Source: Sisyra terminalis
Lineage: Eukaryota; Arthropoda; Insecta; Neuroptera; Sisyridae
Length of the DNA: 64,000 bases
Assembly: GCA_958496175.1 (NCBI GenBank)
Contig: OY292278.1
Location: 11,098,001 to 11,162,000, forward strand
Direction: 5' to 3'
Shown: positions 14,955 to 28,725 of the stretch, in pieces
Numbering within the stretch: position 1 is the first letter of the stretch
Layout: each line of letters begins with the position of its first letter
Position numbers and translations under genes: made by a program
The notes under the pieces: model-generated
The model's input: only the letters and a program-made list of their open reading frames with translations
The model's database searches: none
What the model was told of the DNA's origin: nothing

Positions 14955-17900
14955 GATGTAAAAACACATGCACCTATTTTGCCCTTAAAATTGGTCGTTT
15001 TTGAGGGGTGCGATTTCCTTATAAGGATATATTGCATCAACGGGGTATCAAACTATGGTCTAACGTGAGAAGAAATGTGAAAAAATTTTTGTCCTGTGTG
15101 CAAAAGGACACCCGCAATATCGTTTCAAAATTTCAATAAGGACTATTTTCAACTTCATAAAAAGGATATAAGGGATGGTTTCTTTCGCTAACATTGAGCT
15201 GAATATTTAAGACTGAATCATGCTTAACCGAATTGAATGAAAAAAAATCGAATTAAATGGCTTGATCCTTGGGAAATTAAAACGGAAAGTAAAGGATGTA
15301 AAAAACATGCAACAAATTTGCCCTTAAAATTGGTCGTTTTTGAGGGGTGCGATTTCCTTATAAGGATATTTTGCATCAACGGGTTATCAAACTATGGTCT
15401 AACGTGAGAAGAAATGTGAAAAAATTTATGTCCTGTGTGCAAAAGGACACCCGCAATATCGTTTCAAAGTTTCAAAAAGGACTATTTTCAACTTCATAAA
15501 AAGGATATAAGGGATGGTTTCTTTCGCTAACATTGAGCTGAATATTTAAGACTGAATCATGCTTAACCAAATTGAATGAAAAAAAATCGAATTAAACGGC
15601 TTAATCCTTGGGAAATTAAAACGGAAATTTAAGGATTAAAAAACACATGCACCAACTTTGCCCTTAAAATTGGTCGTTTTTGAGGGGTGTGATTTCCTTA
15701 TAAGGATATATTGCATCAACGGGTTATCAAACTATGCTCTAACGTGAGAAAAATGAGAAAAAAATTTTGTCCTGTGTGCAAAAGGACACCCGCAATATCG
15801 TTTCAAAGTTTCAAAAAGGACTATTTTCAACTTCATAAAAAGGATATAAGGGATGGTTTCTTTCGCTAACATTGAGCTGAATATTTAAGACTAAATCATG
15901 CTTAACCGAATTGAATGAAAAAAATTCGAATTAAATGGCTTGGTCCTTAGGAAATTAAAATGGAAAGTTAAGGATGTAAAAACACATGCACTAACTTTGC
16001 CCTTAAAATTGTTCGTTTTTGAGGGGTGCGATTTCCTTATAAGGATATATTGCATCAACGGGGTATCCAACTATGGTCTAACGTGAGAAGAAATGTGAAA
16101 AAATTTTTGTCCTGTGTGCAAAAGGACACCCGCAATATCGTTTCAAAGTTTCAAAAAGGACTATTTTCAACTTCATAAAAAGGATATAAGGGATGCTTTC
16201 TTTCGCTAACATTGAGCTGAATATTTAAGACTAAATCATGCTTAACCGAATTGAATGAAAAAAAATCGAATTAAATGGCTTGGTCCTTGGGAAATTAAAA
16301 CGGAAAGTTAAGGATGTAAAAACACATGCACTAACTTTGCCCTTAAAATTGTTCGTTTTTGAGAGGTGCGATTTCCTTATAAGGATATATTGCATCAACG
16401 GGGTATCCAACTATGGTCTAACGTGAGAAGAAATGTGAAAAAATTTTTGTCCTGTGTGCAAAAGGACACCCGCAATATCGTTTCAAAGTTTCAAAAAGGA
16501 CTATTTTCAACTTCATAAAAAGGATATAAGGGATGGTTTCTTTCGCTCACATTGAGCTGAATATTTAAGACTGAATCATGCTTAACCGAATTGAATGAAA
16601 AAAAATGGAATAAAATGGCATGATCCTTGGGAAATTAAAACGGAAAGTAAAGGATGTAAAAACACATGCACCAACTTTGCCCTTAAAATTGGTCGTTTTT
16701 GAGGGATGCGATTTCCTTATAAGGATATATTGCATCAACGGGTTATCAAAGTATGCTCTAACGTGAGAAGAAATGGGAAAAAAATTTTGTCCTGTGTGCA
16801 GAAGGACACCCGCAATATCGTTTCAATGTTTCAAAAAGGACTATTTTCAAATTCATAAAAAGGATATAAGGGATGCTTTCTTTCGCTAACATTGAGCTGA
16901 ATATTTAAGACTAAATCATGCTTAACCGAATTGAATGAAAAAAATTGAATTAAACGGCTTGATCCTTGGGAAATTAAAACGGAAATTTAAGGATGTAAAA
17001 ACACATGCACCAACTTTGCCCTTAAAATTGGTCGTTTTTGAGGGGTGTGATTTCCTTATAAGGATATATTGCATCAACGGGTTATCAAACTATGCTCTAA
17101 CGTGAGAAGAAATGTGAAAAAATTTTTGTCCTGTGTGCAAAAGGACACCCGCAATATCGTTTCAAAGTTTCAAAAAGGACTATTTTCAACTTCATAAAAA
17201 GGATATAAGGGATGGTTTCTCTCGCTAACATTGAGCTGAATATTTAAGACAAAATCATGCTTAACCGAATTGAATGAAAAAAAATCGAATTAAATGGCTT
17301 GATCCTTGGGAAATAAAAACGGAAAGTAAAGGATGTAAAAACACATGCAACAAATTTGCCCATAAAATTGGTCGTTTTTGAGGGGTGCGATTTCCTTATA
17401 AGGATATTTTGCATCAACGGGTTATCAAACTATGGTCTAACGTGAGAAGAAATGTGAAAAAATGTTTGTCCTGTGTGCAAAAGGACACCCGCAATATCGT
17501 TTCAAAGTTTCAAAAAGGACTATTTTCAAATTCATAAAAAGGATATAAGGGATGCTTTCTTTCGCTAACATTGAGCTGAATATTTAAGACTAAATCATGC
17601 TTAACCGAATTGAATGAAAAAAAATCGAATTAAATGGCTTGATCCTTGGGAAATTAAAACGGAAAGTAAAGGAAGTAAAAACACATGCACCAATTTTGCC
17701 CTTAAAATTGGTCGTTTTTGAGGGGTGCGATTTCCTTATAAGGATATATTGCATCAACGGGTTATCAAACTATGCTCTAACGTGAGAAGAAATGTGAAAA
17801 AAAATTTGTCCTGTATGCAAAAGGACACCCGCAATATCGTTTCAAAGTTTCAAAAAGGACTATTTTCAACTTCATAAAAAGGATATAAGGGATGCTTTCT

Positions 17901-20900
17901 TTCGCTAACATTGAGCTGAATATTTAAGACTAAATCATGCTTAACCGAATTGAATGAAAAAAAATCGAATTAAACTGCTTGATCCTTGGGAAATTAAAAC
18001 GGAAATTTAAGGATGTAAAAACACATGCACCAACTTTACCCTTAAAATTGGTCGTTTTTGAGGGGTGTGATTTCCTTATAAGGATATATTGCATCAACGA
18101 GTTATCAAACTATGCTCTAACGTGAGAATAAATGTGAAAAAATTTTTGTCCTGTGTGCAAAAGGACACCCGCAATATGGTTTCAAAATTTCAATAAGGAC
18201 TATTTTCAACTTCATAAAAAGGATATAAGGGATGGTTTCTTTCGCTAACATTGAGCTGAATATTTAAGACTGAATCATGCTTAACCGAATTGAATGAAAA
18301 AAAATCGAATTAAACGGCTTGATCCTTGGGAAATTAAAACGGAAAGTTAAGGATGTAAAAACACATGCACTAACTTTGCCCTTAAAATTGTTCGTTTTTG
18401 AGGGGTGCGATTTCCTTATAAGGATATATTGCATCAACGGGGTATCCAACTATGGTCTAACGTGAGAAGAAATGTGAAAAAATTTTTGTCCTGTGTGCAA
18501 AAGGACACCCGCAATATCGTTTCAAAGTTTCAAAAAGGACTATTTTCAACTTCATAAAAAGGATATAAGGGATGGTTTCTTTCGCTCACATTGAGCTGAA
18601 TATTTAAGACTGAATCATGCTTAACCGAATTGAATGAAAAAAAATGGAATAAAATGGCATGATCCTTGGGAAATTAAAACGGAAAGTAAAGGATGTAAAA
18701 ACACATGCACCAACTTTGCCCTTAAAATTGGTCGTTTTTGAGGGATGCGATTTCCTTATAAGGATATATTGCATCAACGGGTTATCAAAGTATGCTCTAA
18801 CGTGAGAAGAAATGGGAAAAAAATTTTGTCCTGTGTGCAGAAGGACACCCGCAATATCGTTTCAATGTTTCAAAAAGGACTATTTTCAAATTCATAAAAA
18901 GGATATAAGGGATGCTTTCTTTCGCTAACATTGAGCTGAATATTTAAGACTAAATCATGCTTAACCGAATTGAATGAAAAAAAATTGAATTAAACGGCTT
19001 GATCCTTGGGAAATTAAAACGGAAATTTAAGGATGTAAAAACACATGCACCAACTTTGCCCTTAAAATTGGTCGTTTTTGAGGGGTGTGATTTCCTTATA
19101 AGGATATATTGCATCAACGGGTTATCAAACTATGCTCTAACGTGAGAAGAAATGTGAAAAAATTTTTGTCCTGTGTGCAAAAGGACACCCGCAATATCGT
19201 TTCAAAGTTTCAAAAAGGACTATTTTCAACTTCATAAAAAGGATATAAGGGATGGTTTCTTTCGCTCACATTGAGCTGAATATTTAAGACTGAATCATGC
19301 TTAACCGAATTGAATGAAAAAAAATGGAATAAAATGGCATGATCCTTGGGAAATTAAAACGGAAAGTAAAGGATGTAAAAACACATGCACCAACTTTGCC
19401 CTTAAAATTGGTCGTTTTTGAGGGATGCGATTTCCTTATAAGGATATATTGCATCAACGGGTTATCAAAGTATGCTCTAACGTGAGAAGAAATGGGAAAA
19501 AAATTTTGTCCTGTGTGCAGAAGGACACCCGCAATATCGTTTCAATGTTTCAAAAAGGACTATTTTCAAATTCATAAAAAGGATATAAGGGATGCTTTCT
19601 TTCGCTAACATTGAGCTGAATATTTAAGACTAAATCATGCTTAACCGAATTGAATGAAAAAAATTGAATTAAACGGCTTGATCCTTGGGAAATTAAAACG
19701 GAAATTTAAGGATGTAAAAACACATGCACCAACTTTGCCCTTAAAATTGGTCGTTTTTGAGGGGTGTGATTTCCTTATAAGGATATATTGCATCAACGGG
19801 TTATCAAACTATGCTCTAACGTGAGAAGAAATGTGAAAAAATTTTTGTCCTGTGTGCAAAAGGACACCCGCAATATCGTTTCAAAGTTTCAAAAAGGACT
19901 ATTTTCAACTTCATAAAAAGGATATAAGGGATGGTTTCTCTCGCTAACATTGAGCTGAATATTTAAGACAAAATCATGCTTAACCGAATTGAATGAAAAA
20001 AAATCGAATTAAATGGCTTGATCCTTGGGAAATAAAAACGGAAAGTAAAGGATGTAAAAACACATGCAACAAATTTGCCCATAAAATTGGTCGTTTTTGA
20101 GGGGTGCGATTTCCTTATAAGGATATTTTGCATCAACGGGTTATCAAACTATGGTCTAACGTGAGAAGAAATGTGAAAAAATGTTTGTCCTGTGTGCAAA
20201 AGGACACCCGCAATATCGTTTCAAAGTTTCAAAAAGGACTATTTTCAAATTCATAAAAAGGATATAAGGGATGCTTTCTTTCGCTAACATTGAGCTGAAT
20301 ATTTAAGACTAAATCATGCTTAACCGAATTGAATGAAAAAAAATCGAATTAAATGGCTTGATCCTTGGGAAATTAAAACGGAAAGTAAAGGAAGTAAAAA
20401 CACATGCACCAATTTTGCCCTTAAAATTGGTCGTTTTTGAGGGGTGCGATTTCCTTATAAGGATATATTGCATCAACGGGTTATCAAACTATGCTCTAAC
20501 GTGAGAAGAAATGTGAAAAAAAATTTGTCCTGTATGCAAAAGGACACCCGCAATATCGTTTCAAAGTTTCAAAAAGGACTATTTTCAACTTCATAAAAAG
20601 GATATAAGGGATGCTTTCTTTCGCTAACATTGAGCTGAATATTTAAGACTAAATCATGCTTAACCGAATTGAATGAAAAAAAATCGAATTAAACTGCTTG
20701 ATCCTTGGGAAATTAAAACGGAAATTTAAGGATGTAAAAACACATGCACCAACTTTACCCTTAAAATTGGTCGTTTTTGAGGGGTGTGATTTCCTTATAA
20801 GGATATATTGCATCAACGAGTTATCAAACTATGCTCTAACGTGAGAATAAATGTGAAAAAATTTTTGTCCTGTGTGCAAAAGGACACCCGCAATATGGTT

Positions 20901-23900
20901 TCAAAATTTCAATAAGGACTATTTTCAACTTCATAAAAAGGATATAAGGGATGGTTTCTTTCGCTAACATTGAGCTGAATATTTAAGACTGAATCATGCT
21001 TAACCGAATTGAATGAAAAAAAATCGAATTAAACGGCTTGATCCTTGGGAAATTAAAACGGAAAGTTAAGGATGTAAAAACACATGCACTAACTTTGCCC
21101 TTAAAATTGTTCGTTTTTGAGGGGTGCGATTTCCTTATAAGGATATATTGCATCAACGGGGTATCCAACTATGGTCTAACGTGAGAAGAAATGTGAAAAA
21201 ATTTTTGTCCTGTGTGCAAAAGGACACCCGCAATATCGTTTCAAAGTTTCAAAAAGGACTATTTTCAACTTCATAAAAAGGATATAAGGGATGGTTTCTT
21301 TCGCTCACATTGAGCTGAATATTTAAGACTGAATCATGCTTAACCGAATTGAATGAAAAAAAATGGAATAAAATGGCATGATCCTTGGGAAATTAAAACG
21401 GAAAGTAAAGGATGTAAAAACACATGCACCAACTTTGCCCTTAAAATTGGTCGTTTTTGAGGGATGCGATTTCCTTATAAGGATATATTGCATCAACGGG
21501 TTATCAAAGTATGCTCTAACGTGAGAAGAAATGGGAAAAAAATTTTGTCCTGTGTGCAGAAGGACACCCGCAATATCGTTTCAATGTTTCAAAAAGGACT
21601 ATTTTCAAATTCATAAAAAGGATATAAGGGATGCTTTCTTTCGCTAACATTGAGCTGAATATTTAAGACTAAATCATGCTTAACCGAATTGAATGAAAAA
21701 AAATTGAATTAAACGGCTTGATCCTTGGGAAATTAAAACGGAAATTTAAGGATGTAAAAACACATGCACCAACTTTGCCCTTAAAATTGGTCGTTTTTGA
21801 GGGGTGTGATTTCCTTATAAGGATATATTGCATCAACGGGTTATCAAACTATGCTCTAACGTGAGAAGAAATGTGAAAAAATTTTTGTCCTGTGTGCAAA
21901 AGGACACCCGCAATATCGTTTCAAAGTTTCAAAAAGGACTATTTTCAACTTCATAAAAAGGATATAAGGGATGGTTTCTCTCGCTAACATTGAGCTGAAT
22001 ATTTAAGACAAAATCATGCTTAACCGAATTGAATGAAAAAAAATCGAATTAAATGGCTTGATCCTTGGGAAATAAAAACGGAAAGTAAAGGATGTAAAAA
22101 CACATGCAACAAATTTGCCCATAAAATTGGTCGTTTTTGAGGGGTGCGATTTCCATATAAGGATATTTTGCATCAACGGGTTATCAAACTATGGTCTAAC
22201 GTGAGAAGAAATGTGAAAAAATGTTTGTCCTGTGTGCAAAAGGACACCCGCAATATCGTTTCAAAGTTTCAAAAAGGACTATTTTCAAATTCATAAAAAG
22301 GATATAAGGGATGCTTTCTTTCGCTAACATTGAGCTGAATATTTAAGACTAAATCATGCTTAACCGAATTGAATGAAAAAAAATCGAATTAAATGGCTTG
22401 ATCCTTGGGAAATTAAAACGGAAAGTAAAGGAAGTAAAAACACATGCACCAATTTTGCCCTTAAAATTGGTCGTTTTTGAGGGGTGCGATTTCCTTATAA
22501 GGATATATTGCATCAACGGGTTATCAAACTATGCTCTAACGTGAGAAGAAATGTGAAAAAAAATTTGTCCTGTATGCAAAAGGACACCCGCAATATCGTT
22601 TCAAAGTTTCAAAAAGGACTATTTTCAACTTCATAAAAAGGATATAAGGGATGCTTTCTTTCGCTAACATTGAGCTGAATATTTAAGACTAAATCATGCT
22701 TAACCGAATTGAATGAAAAAAAATCGAATTAAACTGCTTGATCCTTGGGAAATTAAAACGGAAATTTAAGGATGTAAAAACACATGCACTAACTTTGCCC
22801 TTAAAATTGGTCGTTTTTGAGGGGTGTGATTTCCTTATAAGGATATATTGCATCAACGGGTTATCAAACTATGCTCTAACGTGAGAAGAAATGTGAAAAA
22901 AATTTTGTCCTGTATGCAAAAGGACACCCGCAATATCGTTTCAAAGTTTCAAAAAGGACTATTTTCAACTTCATAAAAAGGATATAAGGGATGCTTTCTT
23001 TCGCTAACATTGAGCTGAATATTTAAGACTGAATCATGCTTAACCGAATTGAATGAAAAAAAATCGAATTAAACTGCTTGATCCTTGGGAAATTAAAACG
23101 GAAATTTAAGGATGTAAAAACACACGCACCAACTTTACCCTTAAAATTGGTCGTTTTTGAGGGGTGTGATTTCCTTATAAGGATATATTGCATCAACGGG
23201 TTATCAAACTATGCTCTAACGTGAGAAGAAATGTGAAAAAATTTTTGTCCTGTGTGCAAAAGGACACCCGCAATATCGTTTCAAAGTTTCAAAAAGGACT
23301 ATTTTCAAATTCATAAAAAGGATATAAGGGATGCTTTCTTTCGCTAACATTGAGCTGAATATTTAAGACTAAATCATGCTTAACCGAATTGAATGAAAAA
23401 AAATCGAATTAAATGGCATGATCCTTGGGAAATTAAAACGGAAAGTAAAGGATGTAAAAACACATGCACCAACTTTGCCCTTAAAATTGGTCGTTTTTGA
23501 GGGATGCGATTTCCTTATAAGGATATATTGCATCAACGGGTTATCAAAGTATGCTCTAACGTGAGAAGAAATGGGAAAAAAATTTTGTCCTGTGTGCAGA
23601 AGGACACCCGCAATATCGTTTCAAAGTTTCAAAAAGGACTATTTTCAACTTCATAAAAAGGATATAAGGGATGGTTTCTTTCGCTAACATTGAGCTGAAT
23701 ATTTAAGACTAAATCATGCTTAACCGAATTGAATGAAAAAAAATTGAATTAAACGGCTTGATCCTTGGGAAATTAAAACGGAAATTTAAGGATGTAAAAA
23801 CACATGCACCGACTTTGCCCTTAAAATTGGTCGTTTTTGAGGGGTGTGATTTCCTTATAAGGATATATTGCATCAACGGGTTATCAAACTATGCTCTAAC

Positions 23901-24350
23901 GTGAGAAGAAATGTGAAAAAATTTTTGTCCTGTGTGCAGAAGGACACCCGCAATATCGTTTCAAAGTTTCAAAAAGGACTATTTTCAACTTCATAAAAAG
24001 GATATAAGGGATGGTTTCTTTCGCTTACATTGAGCTGAATATTTAAGACTGAATCATGCTTAACCAAATTGAATGAAAAAAAATCGAATTAAACGGCGTG
24101 ATCCTTGGGAAATTAAAACGGAAAGTAAAGGATGTAAAAACACATGCACCAACTTTGCCCTTAAAATTGGTCGTTTTTGAGGGGTGCGATTTCCTTATAA
24201 GGATATATTGCATCAACGGGTTATCAAACTATGCTCTATCGTGAGAAGAAATGTGAAAAAAATTTTGTCCTGTGTGCAAAAGGACACCCGCAATATCGTT
24301 TCAAAGTTTCAAAAAGGACTATTTTCAACTTCATAAAAAGGATATAAGGG
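14955..24350. repeat. Satellite super-block, copy 2
   Basis: Second copy of the block starting at position 1, differing by gain or loss of whole monomers. Two monomers (680-1359 of copy 1) are missing here. The B-C pair is duplicated near 18691-20050. The equivalents of monomers 8157 and 9178 are lost. Similarity fades near 24350, where one monomer is locally duplicated instead. Confidence 0.85.
16313..22770. repeat. Six-monomer higher-order repeat, second set
   Basis: This set has the same A-F order as the set at 2039-8496. A-type starts at 16313, 18352 and 21071, with the next A-like start at 22771, give lengths of 2039, 2719 and 1700 bp, or 6, 8 and 5 monomers. The 8-monomer unit has B-C duplicated as a pair. 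The 5-monomer unit has lost its F monomer. Confidence 0.86.
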
Positions 24351-24468
24351 ATGGTTTCTTTCGCTTACATTGAGCTGAATATTTAAGACTGAATCATGCT
24401 TAACCAAATTGAATGAAAAAAAATCGAATTAAACGGCGTGATCCTTGGGAAATTAAAACGGAAAGTAA

Positions 24469-26508
24469 AGGATGTAAAAACACATGCACCAACTTTGCCC
24501 TTAAAATTGGTCGTTTTTGAGGGGTGCGATTTCCTTATAAGGATATATTGCATCAACGGGTTATCAAACTATGCTCTAACGTGAGAAGAAATGTGAAAAA
24601 AATTTTGTCCTGTGTGCAAAAGGACACCCGCAATATCGTGTCAAAGTTTCAAAAAGGACTATTTTCAACTTCATAAAAAGGATATAAGGGATGGTTTCTT
24701 TCGCTAACATTGAGCTGAATATTTAAGACTAAATCATGCTTAACCGAATTGAAAGAAAAAAAATCGAATTAAATGGCTTGATCCTTGGGAAATTAAAACG
24801 GAAAGTAAAGGATGTAAAAACACATGCAACAAATTTGCCCTTAAAATAGGTCGTTTTTGAGGGGTGCGATTTCCTTATAAGGATATATTGCATCAACGGG
24901 TTATCAAACAATGCTCTAACGTTAGAAGAAATGTGAAAATTTTTTTGTCCTGTGTGCAAAAGGACACCCGCAATATCGTTTCAAAGTTTCAAAAAGGACT
25001 ATTTTCAAATTCATAAAAAGGATATAAGGGATGCTTTCTTTCGCTAACATTGAGCTGAATATTTAAGACTAAATCATGCTTAACCGAATTGAATGAAAAA
25101 AAATCGAATTAAATGGCTTGATCCTTGGGAAATTAAAACGGAAAGTAAAGGATGGAAAAACACATGCACCCATTTTGCCCTTAAAATTGGTCGTTTTTGA
25201 GGGGTGCGATTTCCTTATAAGGATATATTGCATCAACGGGTTATCAAACTATGCTCTAACGTGAGAAGAAATGTGAAAATTTTTTTGTTCTGTGTGCAAA
25301 AGGACACCCGCAATATCGTTTCAAAATTTCAATAAGGACTATTTTCAACTTCATAAAAAGGATATAAGGGATGGTTTCTTTCGCTAACATTGAGCTGAAT
25401 ATTTAAGACTGAATTATGCTTAACCGAATTGAATGAAAAAAAATGGAATAAAATGGCATGATCCTTGGGAAATTAAAACGGAAATTTAAGGATGTAAAAA
25501 CACATGCACCGACTTTGCCCTTAAAATTGGTCGTTTTTGAGGGGTGCGATTTCCTTATAAGGATATATTGCATCAACGGGTTATCAAACTATGCTCTAAC
25601 GTGAGAAGAAATGTGAAAAAAATTTTGTCCTGTGTGCAAAAGGACACCCGCAATATCGTGTCAAAGTTTCAAAAAGGACTATTTTCAACTTCATAAAAAG
25701 GATATAAGGGATGGTTTCTTTCGCTAACATTGAGCTGAATATTTAAGACTAAATCATGCTTAACCGAATTGAAAGAAAAAAAATCGAATTAAATGGCTTG
25801 ATCCTTGGGAAATTAAAACGGAAAGTAAAGGATGTAAAAACACATGCAACAAATTTGCCCTTAAAATAGGTCGTTTTTGAGGGGTGCGATTTCCTTATAA
25901 GGATATATTGCATCAACGGGTTATCAAACAATGCTCTAACGTTAGAAGAAATGTGAAAATTTTTTTGTTCTGTGTGCAAAAGGACACCCGCAATATCGTT
26001 TCAAAATTTCAATAAGGACTATTTTCAACTTCATAAAAAGGATATAAGGGATGGTTTCTTTCGCTAACATTGAGCTGAATATTTAAGACTGAATCATGCT
26101 CAACCGAATTGAATGAAAAAAAATGGAATAAAATGGCATGATCCTTGGGAAATTAAAACGGAAATTTAAGGATGTAAAAACACATGCACCAACTTTGCCC
26201 TTAAAATTGGTCGTTTTTGAGGGGTGTGATTTCCTTATAAGGATATATTGCATCAACGGGTTATCAAACTATGCTCTAACGTGAGAAGAAATGTGAAAAA
26301 AATTTTGTCCTGTGTGCAAAAGGACACCCGCAATATCGTTTCAAAGTTTCAAAAAGGACTATTTTCAACTTCATAAAAAGGATATAAGGGATGGTTTCTT
26401 TCGCTAACATTGAGCTGAATATTTAAGACTAAATCATGCTTAACCGAATTGAATGAAAAAAAATCGAATTAAACGGCTTGATCCTTGGGAAATTTAAACG
26501 GAAATTTA
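24469..26508. repeat. Second local 1020-bp satellite trimer
   Basis: The monomers at 24809 and 25829 share the private change TTAAAATAGG and a TTAGAAGAAATG variant, and are exactly 1020 bp apart. The copy at 25829 continues with TTTTTTGTTCTGTG and CAAAATTTCAATAAGG, which belong to the monomer at 25149 in the first unit. It is therefore a hybrid monomer from unequal exchange. Confidence 0.75.
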
Positions 26509-28609
26509 AGGATGTAAAAACACATGCACCAACTTTGCCCTTAAAATTGGTCGTTTTTGTGGGGTGCGATTTCCTTATAAGGATATATTGCATCAACGGG
26601 TTATCAAACTATGCTCTAACGTGAGAAGAAATGTGAAAAAAATTTTGTCCTGTGTGCAAAAGGACACCCGCAATATCGTGTCAAAGTTTCAAAAAGGACT
26701 ATTTTCAACTTCATAAAAAGGATATAAGGGATGGTTTCTTTCGCTAACATTGAGCTGAATATTTAAGACTAAATCATGCTTAACCGAATTGAATGAAAAA
26801 AATCGAATTAAACGGCTTGATCCTTGGGAAATTAAAACGGAAATTTAAGGATGTAAAAACACATGCACCAACTTTGCCCTTAAAATTGGTCGTTTTTGAG
26901 GGGTGTGATTTCCTTATAAGGATATATTGCATCAACGGGTTATCAAACTATGCTCTAACGTGAGAAGAAATGTGAAAAAAATTTTGTCCTGTGTGCAAAA
27001 GGACACCCGCAATATCGTTTCAAAGTTTCAAAAAGGACTATTTTCAACTTCATAAAAAGGATATAAGGGATGGTTTCTTTCGCTAACATTGAGCTGAATA
27101 TTTAAGACTGAATCATACTTTACCAAATTGAATGAAAAAAAATCGAATTAAACGGCTTGATCCTTGGGAAATTAAAACGGAAATTTAAGGATGTAAAAAC
27201 ACATGCACCAACTTTGTCCTTAAAATTGGTCGTTTTTGAGGGGTGCGATTTCCTTATAAGGATATATTGCATCAACGGGTTATCAAACTATGCTCTAACG
27301 TGAGAAGAAATGTGAAAAAAATTTTGTCCTGTGTGCAAAAGGACACCCGCAATATCGTGTCAAAGTTTCAAAAAGGACTATTTTCAACTTCATAAAAAGG
27401 ATATAAGGGATGGTTTCTTTCGCTAACATTGAGCTGAATATTTAAGACTGAATCATACTTCACCAAATTGAATGAAAAAAAATCGAATTAAACGGCTTGA
27501 TCCTTGGGAAATTAAAACGGAAAGTAAAGGATGTAAAAAAACATGCACCAACTTTGCCCTTAAAATTGGTCGTTTTTGAGGGGTGCGATTTCCTTATAAG
27601 GATATATTGCATCAACGGGTTATCAAACTATGCTCTAACGTGAGAAGAAATGTGAAAAAATTTTTGTCCTGTGTGCAAAAGGACACCCGCAATATCGTTT
27701 CAAAGTTTCAAAAAGGACTTTTTTCAACTTCATAAAAAGGATATAAGGGATGGTTTCTTTCGCTAACATTGAGCTGAATATTTAAGACTGAATCATGCTT
27801 AACCAAATTGAATGACCAAAAATCGAATTAAATGGCTTGGTCCTTGGGAAATTAAAACGGAAAGTTAAGGATGTAAAAACACATGCACTAACTTTGCCCT
27901 TTAAATTGGTCGTTTTTGAGGGGTGCGATTTCCTTATAAGGATATATTGCATCAACGGGTTATCAAACTATGCTCTTACGTGAGAAGAAATGTGAAAAAA
28001 ATTTTGTCCTGTGTGCAAAAGGACACCCGCAATATCGTTTCAAAGTTTCAAAAAGGACTATTTCAACTTCATAAAAAGGATATAAGGGATGGTTTCTTTC
28101 GCTAACATTGAGCTGAATATTTAAGACTGAATCATACTTTACCAAATTGAATTAAAAAAAATCGATTTAAACGGCTTGATCCTTGGGAAATTAAAACGGA
28201 AATTTAAGGTTGTAAAAACACATGCACCAACTTGGCCCTTAAAATTGGTCGTTTTTGAGGGGTGCGATTTCCTTATAAGGATATATTGCATCAACGGGTT
28301 ATCAAACTATGCTCTAACGTGAGAAGAAATGTGAAAAAATTTTTGTCCTGTGTGCAAAAGGACACCCGCAATATCGTTTCAAAGTTTCAAAAAGGACTAT
28401 TTTCAACTTAATAAAAAGGATATAAGGGATGGTTTCTTTCGCTAACATTGAGCTGAATATTTAAGACTGAATCATGCTTAACCAAATTGAATGAAAAAAA
28501 AATCGAATTAAACGGCTTGATCCTTGGGAAATTAAAACGGAAAGTTAAGGATGTAAAAACACATGCACCAACTTTGCCCTTAAAATTGGTCGTTTTTTAG
28601 GGGTGAGAT

Positions 28610-28725
28610 TTTCATTTATGGGTTTATTTTATCAATGGATTATAGAACAATGCCCTTACGTGAGTGGTAATGTGAATTTTTTTCCTGTATACAAAATGAC
28701 ACTCGTTATAAAATTTTACATAATT
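28610..28725. repeat. Decayed monomer at the array edge
   Basis: The last regular monomer loses similarity after CGTTTTTTAGGGGTGAGATT, but the following bases still align. TTTATGGGTTTATTTTATCA corresponds to the TATAAGGATATATTGCATCA region, TACGTGAGTGGTAATGTGAA to the ACGTGAGAAGAAATGTGAA region, and ATACAAAATGACACTCG to the TGTGCAAAAGGACACCCG region. Beyond about 28725 no satellite similarity remains. The 75-codon plus-strand frame here is a by-product. Confidence 0.7.

Larger units (their letters stand above)
1..28609. repeat. Tandem satellite array, 340-bp monomer
   Basis: Head-to-tail copies of an AT-rich monomer whose start (GATGTAAAAACACATGCA) recurs at 1, 341, 680, 1020, 1360 and so on to the end, giving about 84 copies without interruption. 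Landmarks inside each monomer are CGTTTTTGAGGGGTGCGATT, CAACGGGTTATC, CTAACGTGAGAAG, GTCCTGTGTGCAAAAGGAC and ATTGAGCTGAATATTTAAGA. Most copies differ by a few per cent, with rare 1-2 base length changes. The array runs off the left edge. Both strands have short open frames of 60-76 codons, but these only reflect the repetition. Length, homogeneity and layered higher-order structure suit (peri)centromeric or subtelomeric heterochromatin; that location is inference. Confidence 0.98.

Noticed and set aside
3990..28145. Short open frames of 60-76 codons repeated in the satellite on both strands.
   Set aside because: They recur only because the monomer recurs, several begin at non-ATG codons, they end at monomer-specific stops, and the peptides show no coding signature.
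1..28609. A CENP-B box in the satellite (ATCGAATTAAACGGC matches 7 of 9 core positions).
   Set aside because: With two mismatches allowed, about one such match per 340-bp monomer is expected by chance on two strands, and the best variants lose one half when they gain the other.
1..28609. Hammerhead ribozyme in the satellite monomer, as in some other insect satellites.
   Set aside because: Neither strand contains CTGANGA placed before a stem and GAAA; the CTGAATA present does not fit.
1..28609. CRISPR array.
   Set aside because: Repeats are 340 bp with no spacers, and the context is eukaryotic.
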